Source of the DNA: Carnegiea gigantea
Taxonomy: Eukaryota; Streptophyta; Magnoliopsida; Caryophyllales; Cactaceae
NCBI GenBank assembly: GCA_029747015.1
Contig: JAKOGI010002761.1
Coordinates: 24,027-88,026, forward strand
Direction: 5' to 3'
DNA length: 64,000 nt
Within the stretch, counting starts at the first letter, position 1. Each line of letters begins with the position of its first letter. Positions 12,198 to 23,500 of this stretch are shown piece after piece. The notes under the pieces were generated by a model that was not told the origin of the DNA, made no database searches, and saw only the letters and a program-made list of their open reading frames with translations. Made by a program: the position numbers and the translations under genes.

Positions 12198-14206
12198 AAT
12201 TCAGCTTCCAAAGGTCAAACATCAAGACAATGGTGAACTTCAAAACATCCAAATTAAAAGCTCATTCCAAAAACGCTGCAAATGAATCATGAAAAGCATA
12301 AGTGGACTTGCAAATAGGAGTCGGGCACTATACGTAGATGTCTAGTGACAGTCATAACTACATAATTAAGCTTATTTGGACTCTTTATTTTTCCTTAAAT
12401 ACCCGAGAGATGCTTGATGCATGCGGGATGCTTTGACATGGATATGGACACTCAACTTTCACTCTGAGACCAAAAATGTACAGAATTTTTCAGAAAATTG
12501 CCAAGTTCAACTCGATATTGTGTCAGACGTTCAACACTTTTAACATAGCTAGGGCCAAGTCCAAGTAACATAATTTTTTGAGTGCAGACTGCCCATCCAT
12601 ATGCACAATTCAAGACTCCATATGCATAACAAGATCAACCAAAAGCAATGTTTTGCTTACCTTTCGATCTCTAACAGAGACAAAAAGATCATCCGTGACT
12701 TTATCCCTGCACAAGCTACCATCGAAAATTATGCTTATTGCTAGAAAATTAAACTTACATGAAGTGAATGAATAGCCAAGGTAGATCACTCACATGGACT
12801 CTTCATGGCCGTTACTTCCAGGACCCAAGCATGGAAATGAAGCTACCTGAACAAAGAAGCTTCCAACAAGAATAATTACAGAAGTTCTGAAAAATCAATT
12901 CAAATCAGTATAGAAAGATCATCCACAACATAGAGGAATAAAAAGAAAATTCAGCTTGATGATTCTTTAGGAGATCAATTAGATTGCTCAGATTGCTCTC
13001 CGCTAGTATTTGCTTGTTTGAGGATAGGCCAAAGTACAATAGCAAGACCTGCTAATGGAAGTATCCACAAGAGTTTTGCTGCAATTCATGTTGGATTGGG
13101 GTGGATTGCACACCTAAGTGGCAACGTCCAAAGAGCTGCTGCAGGCGTGGGTCGAGTTTTCGTAAGTTACCAACCATCATTTAAGTGTTCAAATAATTAA
13201 CATGGAACCAAAAGGAATACTCAAATATCATGTACTTGAGCACGACTGAATCACATTCTTCATCAAAACTTATGTAGTATTGGTTCATGCCATTACGAGG
13301 AATGAACCTTATAGAGCATGTGTATTTTTGTCTTTCGTGGATAACGTATCTGTAATACATAGGTTTAGTATACGTATAGATCTTTTGTATCTGAGATGGT
13401 TTTTTTTGCGTTTCTTTTACCTATTCTTGGTCGAAAATTTTTCTCAAAAAAATGTTGCAACAAGTCGAGGAGCAGCTAAACCGCAATCAGATGAGAGAAT
13501 CGCATCTTCAAGGACATAAGTGTGAAACTATTTCCAATAGTGTTAGCAAGGGAAGAAATTGATTAAACGAAACCTTAGGCTGAGCGTAGGAGCTGACTGA
13601 AGCGCCTCTGATACCAGCACCGGCAGTTGGAAATGATACAGAGGACATGTGACCATGAGAAGGATGCAAACAGGGGTTGCGGAAAGGATAACTGGAGTGA
13701 GGAGGCTGAGAGGAATCAGAGGAGGCAAAAAGGCGGGCTAGCTGATGCTGGGGCTGGGGAGGAGGAGGATGGCATGCAGCCTCAATTGACCTCGCTGACA
13801 GTGGATAGACACCAGGATTCGCCACAGTAACCCTCTGTTCGGGCAATTGGGGCCGCGTTGATGGAACCAATCCACGGCCAGAGGAAGCCAACGGGTATAG
13901 AACGGTGGTTTGAGTTTGGATTGGGTTTTGAGGTACACCTGTGAAATTGTGTTGCTGGTTGGTTGCATGTTGGAGAGGACGTTGGCGATGGTGGTGCTGA
14001 TGCTGTTGTTGGATAAATTGTGGACGCATTGCCAGCGACGGCGGCTGTGATTGTGACGCACTCGCCGTTTGCCGAGCAGGAGATATGTCTGCAGCTGACG
14101 ATGCCAAGGAGATCGTTGTTGCTATGGGGTTGGAGGTAGGAATAGCGGTCACGTCAGCGGCTAAGGTCGTCGTCGTGGTATCTGCAGGTGAACTACTGTA
14201 AGCCAT
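7212..14206 (-). CDS. LIN37-like protein (putative MuvB/DREAM complex subunit), five exons
   Basis: Exons in transcript order are 13574-14206, 12794-12846, 12661-12706, 9716-9793 and 7212-7436. All have GT/AG boundaries and codon phases that join cleanly, giving 344 residues. Residues 1-211 are low-complexity and rich in Ser, Thr, Ala, Gln, Pro and His, including a QQQHQHHHRQR tract. The conserved core spans exons 3-4: DLFVSVRDRK, then VRISDGASIYALCRSWLRNG. I recognise the latter as the SLYALCR-W-RNG signature of LIN37. Exon 5 adds a basic, Pro-rich tail with PLKRKQ, a possible nuclear localisation signal. LIN37 proteins belong to MuvB/DREAM complexes that repress cell-cycle genes. I chose the start at MAYSSSPAD because the longer upstream frame contains no gene-like residues. 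Introns 3 and 4 carry LINE tails, and the last exon has a decayed tandem copy. The splice structure is well supported; the family name is from memory of the motif. Confidence 0.68.
7384..7712. repeat. Tandem duplication of about 162 bp spanning the last-exon acceptor
   Basis: Two adjacent units, 7384-7545 and 7546-7712, share the words gcattggtgatgg, ttggaagagacttcataaaa, gccatgtatggaaga and actgcatggccaaata with few differences. The unit covers the 5' part of the last LIN37-like exon and its splice acceptor. In the upstream copy (minus strand, acceptor near 7600) the exon would read CTG TAA at once, so only the 7436 copy keeps an open frame. The two copies differ in a C/A homopolymer (C4A10 against C13A11). 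Confidence 0.85.
8728..9380 (+). mobile_element. L1-type LINE 3' fragment in intron 4 of the LIN37-like gene
   Basis: The plus-strand frame 8728-9096 carries the C-terminal LINE segment (WNVIPMATWWSSQKERSLRIF, close to the LWWSIWKERN-RIFE pattern of plant L1 ORF2 tails), then the D-FLDYVGEII end. A 3' UTR-like word, caggatgctttctctgca, follows near 9335, as it does at the ends of the other LINEs here. It is antisense to the host gene and contains only the 3' end, as expected of a 5'-truncated insertion. Confidence 0.65.
10575..11373 (+). mobile_element. L1-type LINE 3' fragment in intron 3 of the LIN37-like gene
   Basis: Frame 10575-10904 contains the segment before the RVT zinc-finger (ATIANYLERAPGTNVWSSVF, then FTLKSYCLKLL), homologous to residues around 26500-26700 of the LINE at 22.8-27.3 kb. 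Broken frames downstream match the zinc-finger tail. The 3' UTR word tgtaggatgctttctttgca (11297) and a short A-rich end near 11365 follow. A T8G12 homopolymer interrupts it at 10951-10970. It is antisense to the host gene. Confidence 0.7.
12157..12196. repeat. (AG)20 microsatellite
   Basis: Twenty uninterrupted AG units lie in intron 3 of the LIN37-like gene. It is a simple length-variable tract with no coding meaning; the open frames that cross it are Arg-Glu dipeptide artefacts. Confidence 0.95.
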
Positions 14207-14388
14207 CGCCGTAGAGAAATCAGTTCTCGTCTCGTCTCGCCTCGCCTCGTCTAATAGGGCCGGAGGTTTCGACTGCGAGCACTGGTGGAGAGTCGAGAGT
14301 GAGAGGAACTGAGCGAGCCTTTTTTGGGACTCCTGGTGGCTGGTGCTTAGGCCAATCTTTACACATATGTACATGTGTGTCATTTTGC

Positions 14389-14660
14389 GTCATCCGATGC
14401 TCAATTTCATATATACCATATGATAATATGTACGTATCATTTTTTGATCCAATTAATTAAAGTATTTATTATAGTTGAAAGAGGATATATTAAATGTATA
14501 TATACACATATATGTATGTATATATTAAAAGAATAATTACTTTAGTCATTCTTTGTTATCCACTGCTCAATTTCATATACTATATGATAATTGATATATA
14601 AAATATATTATCATCTTCTTTAATCCAATTAATTAAAGTATTTATTGGTAAAGATATCCT
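14389..14660. repeat. Direct repeat upstream of the LIN37-like gene
   Basis: Two related segments, about 14389-14475 and 14558-14650, share gctcaatttcatata, atatgataat and a long identical word, tccaattaattaaagtattt. They lie just upstream of the LIN37-like 5' end, in very AT-rich DNA with tatatacacatatatg alternation. This could be promoter-proximal, but no specific factor site is claimed. Confidence 0.6.
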
Positions 14661-17555
14661 GTTCTTATGTCCAATTTACATTGAATTACCTATAGGCATT
14701 TAGCATACTATTTTTCTTTTTCTTTTTCTTTTTTTTTTTTAACTCTCATTGTACAATAAAAATTCTCACATTTTAACAAGAAGTTAGCCCAAATTTTTTG
14801 TAATGACACATAACTATCCTTGTTAATTAAAATGCTCCTTCCCATTTTTCCGTCTTTCAAAAATGTAAGAATTATTTACCTTAAAATAAAAATAATTAGA
14901 AATTTCTTTAATTAGTAAAGTCATAACACAAGGTAAATTATGATACTCATTATATTTAATATTAAAATTTAGTATTTTTTAAAATTATTTTAATAATATA
15001 GGTTCGTTTTGTAAGTTTATCCTAATCAATATTTGATTGAATTCGCAATGACTAGATGTTTTGTCCAAATTTTCTTAAACATCCAACAATTAATAAAGAG
15101 GTGGTGTGTGACTTTCATTCACCCTCATTTTGCCAAACAGAGTATCTTTGTTGCTTGTAAATATCCATCCACATACATAAATTCAAGGAGGACCACAAAA
15201 GCTTTAGCTTTGCTAAATTTCACAACATCTTTTCAATCAATCTAATTTTCTACTCAGTAAAAAATTGCAACCTAACTGAAGGTTTTTTTTTTGGGCAAAA
15301 AAAAAATGGTCAACTCTTTGCTTGGTCAATCCTTGAATAAAATCTGTGATAGTCATAATGCACAATTTGAAGACTTTTAAAGTTCAAACATCCATCTTAA
15401 CGATGTAAAATTTTAGTTTTTTTTTTTTAGCATGCAAATTGTCGATTGAAGCGGAATATCATTTTTGTTATTTTTTCTCTCTCCAAACGCCAAAAAAAAA
15501 TATTGTTTTATCTAATTCTGTTCCTAGGAGGGAGCTTTGGGTTTTGTGCACCTCTCGCCTCGTCATATCCACAGTCTAGTGCTTGTACTTTGATCCCCTA
15601 GGATGGTCAAGCCGACATGGCAACATATCACGATCATTTTTAAGTAGGCGTATTCATTGGTCCCTTGAATTAAATACCAAATAAGGGAAGGAAGGAGGAC
15701 AGATGATCTAAATGAATAGAAATGATCCAAACCAAACCAAACCCAACCCCCCCCCAAAAAGGGACCAAATCAAGACAAATCTTGTTTCATTTATCTGAAT
15801 ATTTCTCAATTTCCTTCAAAGCTAGACCTAAAACTAGTCTAATTTCCTTACTGCAACTTTTTGGCACTCCAAAAGCCAAAACTTAAAATTGCGAACTTCC
15901 AAACAACACCACTACTCAATGACAACACTTCTTCACAATTTGACAAAAGAAAATTGAGATTTAATTGCACAATAGAATTCAACCATTTACTCACAAAGAA
16001 CAAGTAGGGTTGATCGATTATACCAATAACCCGTCTAATGAGTTGAACAGCGATTGAAAGCAAAGAGGTTGGAATGTAAGTGAAGTTCTTGAAGCTTGAG
16101 AACTAATGTGTGGCTCAAGCAAGCCCTAATATATTGAGGATCGGACCGAACTGAAGGGTGAGCAAGAAAATTTAATATACTGAGGAATGGATCGAATTCA
16201 CCAAGTTTAGTTCAATCTATTTCAACCTAGTTCAATTTGATCTTCTGTTCGATTCGGATATGGATTGAATAATGAACAATCCTACTTTCATATAACTTAT
16301 TTATTTCAAGGAAAAATAGCAAACTAGCATGAAAGACCATTACATATGCACAAGGATGCTTGTCTAGTTCACAAATATCAATTTTGCTCAAGGAAGTTAT
16401 GCTTTAATTCAGTAACTATAACTATGATTGGAAAGGTACCGATTGGAAATTGGGCAAATGACCTTGAGACAACAACACTAATACAACTCATTTTCCTTGC
16501 AACATCAACCTTCAATCTATCTCCAACCAATGTTAAAAGAACCGTCTTGGAGATTGATCCGGCTAAAGGAGTGGGTCAATGGATCAAGCAATTCAACTAG
16601 TTCAATAGGCCAGACAATTACACTGTTAGAATTGAGGTTAGATCAGTTAACCCGATTTACTTGTAAATCGAGATGAGTTGACATGAATATATCCAATGGT
16701 AATTTCCTACATGTTTTAAGCGTAAACATTTTTCTTGCATGAAAAGAGTGGTGTAAAACTAATAGTGAGTCATATCAATTGACCCGGGATCCGCATAAAA
16801 AACAGAATCGCCCAGATAAAAGTCATCCCCCAGAGGCGGACGACCCAATCGCCACGACGCCCGTGAAATAAAAGAAATAAAAGGGAGTAACACTAAAGAG
16901 AACTACCAACTAGTTTCTTTCCGAATTCCTAGGTCTTCCTCACATCTTCTTAATGGCAGATTCCGGATGAGAGAGAAAGAGAACCAGCCTCAAACCCCAT
17001 TGTCCAAGTCTGGCCTTCCATAATTTCTCATTCATCCCCCTTCTGATCTTTCGTTTTCTACTGCTGTAAAGTCCTTCCCTGGCAGGAAGAATCCTTCATT
17101 AAAAGAACATCAACCATGCGAAGATTTCAATTTTTTGCCTTTCTTAAATTAAAATTCGTATTAATAGGGTAATCCCGATCCAAATGTAACCCGATTGGGT
17201 CAAATCGCTTGAAAGTTGAACGGTTTAGACCAAGTCAATCCGGTTCAACTATCCGACGGGCTAACAAGCATGTCCAAACTAGATCAGAAGGGGGATGAAT
17301 GAGAAATTATGGCAGGCCAGACTTGGACAATGGGGTTTGAGGTACGATTTGGTTCTTGTAACATTGTCTACAGGACATAGGTATGGTTCAAAGACATTTT
17401 CTAATTTTAATCCATAATATGATATGCACTTATCTAAACACGAGTGTCTTTACATTCAGCCAAAAACACACCCCCCCCCCCCCAAAAAAAACCCCCAACT
17501 ACAGCGTCTTTACATCAAAATCCATAACAGATTCCAGACAAAGGGATCAAATGGA
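14661..17555. other. Intergenic region between the LIN37-like promoter side and the RAD52-like 3' end
   Basis: No exon is recognised on either strand. The region is AT-rich with homopolymers (T-runs near 14720 and 15282, a C9A5 run near 15750, a C/A run near 17470) and repeated ttcaactagttcaa-like words at 16190-16610. The only well-defined structure is the inverted repeat at 16988-17342. Frames at 15033, 15563, 15848, 16346 and 17383 show no domain. Confidence 0.5.
16988..17342. repeat. 62-bp inverted repeat with 231-bp spacer
   Basis: Left arm 16988-17049 and right arm 17281-17342 are reverse complements with a single mismatch (ggcctTccat against ggcctGccat). The spacer 17050-17280 is unique in this window. 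A transcript across it would form a long stem. No terminal target duplication is visible beside the arms, so it may be a fold-back element or an inverted duplication. Confidence 0.85.
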
Positions 17556-20500
17556 TCAATCCTCGTGGTATAAATACAAGCCAAGACCAAAACGGGCACA
17601 AGCCCTCACAAAAGCAATCTCTTCAGCTGCAGCAACTGGATCAACTGAATTGGATTCGCTGGAGGATACTGTTCCAGTAGATTCACGATATGCCTGCATT
17701 ACCATAAAAAGTTTCATCACAAGAACAATCCAGTGATCTAAGATACTTTCAAGCGGTTAGTTCAACATCAATGCACTGTTAATGTACTTGAGGCTGTGAC
17801 GAGTTTAAGGCTGCTGTGTAGCCCTATTGCATTGAAAAAAGGGGTTAGATATCCTTATCAGGGAGGGAAAAAAAGCCAAAATGGGTTAGGTCAGGATGCA
17901 ACAATAAGTCGGTCAAGAGAGGGGATTTCGGTACAACTTATGACAGGCAGTCACATTTTAAGAACCATAAGAGCCCTCTCGCAAAAACTAGTTCCCTAGC
18001 AAAGCATAGGCTAGTGCAGTGCTTTTCATATTGGCAACAAGCAGCCCGGAAAGGATCACAAGGCAGACACTGGAAGGCAAGACTAGATGACCCTGAAAAT
18101 TTTCATGTACAGTTAAATTTCTACATAAAGAAAACTGGGTAACTGAAGGTATATTCTTGTCATTCAGGACTCAAGAGTGACTAGGACTGCAGTGAGGTCA
18201 TTTGCATGTACAACACGCAGTTGTCCTGATCCACAGACCCACAAGGCACAGACGCTCTAATGATGATGCCTTGAGCTGGATTACAAGAAAGCGACAAACA
18301 TTGATCTTCCACAAATATGGATCCAAAATTGAAAAGAAAAAAGTCATGCAAGGATGGAGACCAACCTCTCCATCAGATCCTCGAATGGTAACACGATAAA
18401 CTACTGTTACACTCCCATCATCAGAGAATATGACATCACGTACTTCTCCACACCAACCTGCAATAAAATTGCAAATATCAATCTTCGCTGAAGAGAGTTT
18501 TTTCCCTTTTCTCCTCTTTTTTTTGGTTTTTTTCTTTTGGGGGGGGGGGGGGGGGAGGTGAAGGGGTAGGGGTAGGGTAGGTCGAGGGGCACTAGATATC
18601 AGGTCAAAGAAGTATTAGGTAGCAAAGCTAACAATTGCAACATGCTGTAACCACATCTTGTTACATAAGATCGAACTCGGAATTGGAGTTTTGGATCCCT
18701 TCAGCATTCTAGCATATAGTGCCACACAACTATTGGTCGACCTAATCACACACAAATACTAGTGGAACTAGTAACATAAGAACTTGCAATAGAAGATTTC
18801 GTAATAACATTGTCAAGTTTCTCTCAGAATTCTCAATCACCTAACAACACAATCATATGAGAAAGGGATCTATGGCAACATCATTTGCAAGTATAAGTAT
18901 TCACACAATCCAAGCCAGCATAGATGACTCTATTCAGAGTACAAACAGTGCCCTAGATGAACCATGATCTTACCAAAGCAGATCCATAATTGTGGATAAC
19001 CTGATTTGGCTTAAATATCAATCCTAGTTAACACCATACCACAGAGAATCCAGAGCAAACTAAAAGGTCCCCGCCAGAAAAATTAAAGAATGCAGACTGC
19101 AAACATATACAGCCAAAGACAGCCATTTAGCATCCAAAGTCCAAACCACGTTGGTGTTGTTACTTCCATAGCATACATCAAGAAAGGATGAAAGACTAGG
19201 TACCAGAAACATAATCTGACAATGTAGGGTAGAGAATGAACAGAGTAAAATTTGACAACAATATTCAGCATTTACGAACCCACTAATGTAAATAAGGAGC
19301 AATCCATACGAGCACTAACGTAAAAAAAAACATGCATTGCCCAGCTCACCCCTCAATAACTATTTCTTAACTTCCTTTAAATGAATTATGAGTAATCAGA
19401 AAGTGTACTAACATGACACCAAAGGGTGCCACTCAGGTACAAAAAGGGGGCAACTACAAAAATCATGCCCTCGAGCTCTCCCTAAAAATCTTTATCTATA
19501 CAACATCCAAGAAGTCGACTTTGTATCGCAATTGAGAACTTGACCTCCACGCATACAAGATTCTCATATAGCAAAGCTTGAATTCCTCGTAACACAAAAT
19601 CCGACAATAACTTTCTTCCGAAGTACTCCACGAAACAAATGAGTTATCTTCCACCGAGGACATAAGTCTTCTTCAATCTCCCAGCCATATCTCTTACCGT
19701 AGGGTGAACCAACTTACGCCCAATCTCCCAATCAGAAAGACAAATGCCAAATCAAGAAAATCCGCCAATAAGAAGAAACAGATGGTCTGCAATTCTTCCT
19801 CATCCAGGCAACATAACACTAGTTTAGTTAAAATTCCTATTTTTAAGCATGTCCTCCATGGGAATACTTCTTTTGATGGCTGCTATGCAGAAAGCAGGTT
19901 GTAGAGGGAGTTTTACGACTTCCATAAGGCCTTGATAAGAATATGTCGACTCTTCCTAAATCATATTGTGGAAGTTCTTAACAATAAGATGCACATTTGA
20001 ATAATGGGGCTCACTAATTTCACCATTGCCCTCGCGTGCAGCCTTCATATCAGCTAGAAGAACAGCTACACATGCGCCTAGAGCAATTCCGACAAAGGGA
20101 TGGTAGGCACAACATGCTCTTAGAGCAATTCCTACAAGAAAGGGTGGCTCACAGAACCAAAAGTCCCACACAGAGAAATTCGCTCAAATTTAATTTCAAC
20201 TTTCATTCATAATCTGCATTCTCCATTTACATAAGGGGTTTCTACAACTACGCGGTTAACTGACACTAGAAAACCTAAATGATAAGACATAAAATAGAAA
20301 ATGACAAAATATATAACCTAATATAATCTGAATAGACTAGGAAACTAAATCTTGATAAGATAACACTAAATATACTTATTTTAACTATCTTAAGATATAC
20401 TTAAAAGATACATGCAAACATAATAAAAATATAAAATATCTCCAATATTGAAATATTCTAATTTTCCAAATCAAAAAAAAAAAAATAAAAAAATGGTAAT

Positions 20501-23500
20501 GCTCTCAGCTTCTCCAAGCAAAGTAGCAATGCCATCGGTGGATTTAAATTCTTGTTAACTAGAAGTTCGTTAGGGATGAAATGATCAACATCCTCAATTG
20601 CTAGACTTGACATCCCCGCATGTTTACATTCTGGATATGAAGACCAAAATCCCTAGATTTAGGCAATATCTTGCATTCATATGTAGCCTTGTGATACTCC
20701 TCATAAATACTTTCCTCATCATTGTGACCTTCTTTAACTTCACTCTACTTAATTTGTATAATTTCATCTATAGATGAAATAATTTGTTGAAGCGGAATCT
20801 CCAATGCCCTTTTATTGATAACTTGTGTAGTAGGTGAAATATCCAAAAGCGCACAATTTTGGAACTTAGGCTTGAAGAAAGTATTCTATGCAATTAACAT
20901 GGAAAAGCCCGAGGGGAGAGAGAAAAAGACCCGGGGGTGCATTGAGCCACTTACTTGATGAATGCTTATTAATTTGAGGTAATTAGGGAGTAGTACAATT
21001 ACTTTGAGGTATAGGAAATGACTAGTCACTAGTATCATGATTCCTAGGGAACTAAAACAGATTCTTACAGACGACTCCTCAATTTTTTTAAGATTTCATA
21101 AGAGAGACATAGCGCTTATGTTTGGAATGGATAGATACTGATGGGAGAGAGAGGTACGAGATATAGAAGTAGACTCTAATGTCCTCTTATGCCACTCTCC
21201 AGTTGTTGAAAAATATAAATAACAAATAATAAATAATTGACAGAACGGGGCGTGGCATGGGGATGATTTTGATAGGGGAGAGAGGGCATATTGATATGAG
21301 GGAAAGGTAAGAGTTATAGAAGTAGACTATACTTTTGTCTCATGCCACTGTCCTAATGGGGAATGGGCCGTGGCACGGAGACCCAAATCGTCCCCATCCC
21401 TGTCCTAACCAGGGCTTAAATATTCATTCCTATCCCCACTCGGGGCTGGGGACCTGATTCTCCACCTCGTTGCCATCCCTAGATGGTAGTGGATGGTGGC
21501 CAATGGTCAAAGGCTGTGACAGTGATTTTGTTTAGATCATGGGTTCGAAAGTTTGAACATAACTTTTTTGGAATGATTTTCCCCCCTTTTTTTAACAATT
21601 TCAAACCTCCATAATTGGGTTGTGTTGGCTTAGGGGTGAATAACCTGCTGAGATACCAAATTTGATATAGGATGCTCCAAGAGCTATCCTTACAAAGGGG
21701 TAGTTGATGTAGGACGCTGTTAGAATAATCCCTATGGGAAGAGGTGGCTCACACAGAACAAAAGAGTTTCACCTAGACAAATTCGCTCAAATTCAATTTC
21801 AAATATCATTCATATCTACCTTATCCAATTACACAAAGAGTTTTATCCAACAAAGAGGCTAACTAACACTAGGAAACCTAAATGACAAGACACAACAAAG
21901 AAGGATAAAACCATATAACATAATATAATTTCCCTCGACTAGGAAACTAAATTTTGATAATACACTGGTAGATGTCCTTATTTTGACACTAGTAGATATC
22001 CTTATTTTGGCTACCTTAAAATATGCTTAATAAATACATACAAAAAAATAAAAGTACAAAAGATCTCCTATGTGGAAATATATTAATAACCTAAATCTTT
22101 TTACCCATTCTTTGCTCTTATCTTGCATTACTTTAGAGCAACTCCCACAAAAAAGGGTCACACAAAGCCAAAAAGTGTCACAAAAGAGAAATCAGTTCCA
22201 AGTATCATTCATAATCTGCCTTCTCTAATTACACAAAGGGCTTTGTATAACTAAGAGGCCAACTAACGCCATGAAACCCAAATAATACGACATAAAATAG
22301 AAAAATATAAAAATATAACCTACTATAACCCTAATAGACTAAGAAATAAAATCTTGATAATATAATACCAAATATCCTTATTTTGGATAGGGTAAAATTT
22401 GCTTAAAAAATGCCTATGAAAGCAATAAAAATTAAAAAGATCTTCAATATCAAAATATTCTAATTTCCTAATTTTTCTACCTATCCTTTACTCTTACTCT
22501 GCATCATTAGAGAACCATTCCTACGAGAAGGGGTGGCTCAAATAGAACCAAAGTGGGTCATAGAGAGATATTCTCCCTTCTCCAATTACATAAAAGAGAT
22601 CATGTAACTAAGAAGTTGGGCTAATACTAGGAAAGCTAAATGACAAGATATAAATTAGAAAAGGACAAAAATATATAACCTAATATAATCCTAATACACT
22701 AGGAAATAAAATCTGCGTAGCATACTGTCAAATGCGCTTATTTTGGCTACCTTAAAATATCCTTAGGAAATGCATACAAAAATAATAAAATACAAATATC
22801 ACCAATAAGGAAATATTATACTTTCTTGATGAGGGTGCGTGGGTTGATCCAGCAAGGCTGGAAGCAGATATTGCTAGTCAGCTTTATAGGGGCACACCCA
22901 TGCTACCAGTGAGTGATGCTTGTGTTACTCCTATAGAAAGGAATGAGCTAGTGAGAAGTGTTTATCCCTCTTCCTCAACCTATGCACTATCGTCCCCCAA
23001 TGTGGTGTCAACTCATACGCCATCCACTTCTTATTCTTGGTTCAATGATATGATTGACCAACCTACAGCACTGGTGGTTAATCCTCCTCTTTTTTCTGCG
23101 GGAAGCCACTCCTCTCATTCTGCCGATTTGGGTCTTGGTGTTTTGAGTGGTGTGCCTTGCGACTTACCAAGAGAAGTGGTTCGGGATGCACTTGCTATGA
23201 GTTTAGGAGCTCGAAGCAGTGCATCTTTTTCAGGGGTGGTTGACAATAGATGTGAGCATCCTGTGCACCATGATTGGCCATTGGTGTCCATTGCGCAAAC
23301 TAATGCTGAAGATGTGGAAACTCCTCTAGCAATTGATTTCTCATTTCTTCAGAGCTCAAATGATTCGTTCTCAGTAGAAGATATTTGGGATGGAGAAAAT
23401 GTTAATTCTGGGAATGTGTCAAAATGGGTTGCCTCCAAGCTCAAAAGTATTACTGCCACCATTGGTGTGGCATTTTCAGGTTATGAAAGTGAAGTCATTC

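Noticed and set aside
12091..12292. Two overlapping frames with Arg-Glu repeats
   Set aside because: They are translations of the (AG)20 microsatellite.
13627..13830. Plus-strand open frame inside the first LIN37-like exon
   Set aside because: It is a shadow of the low-complexity minus-strand exon, with no domain of its own.
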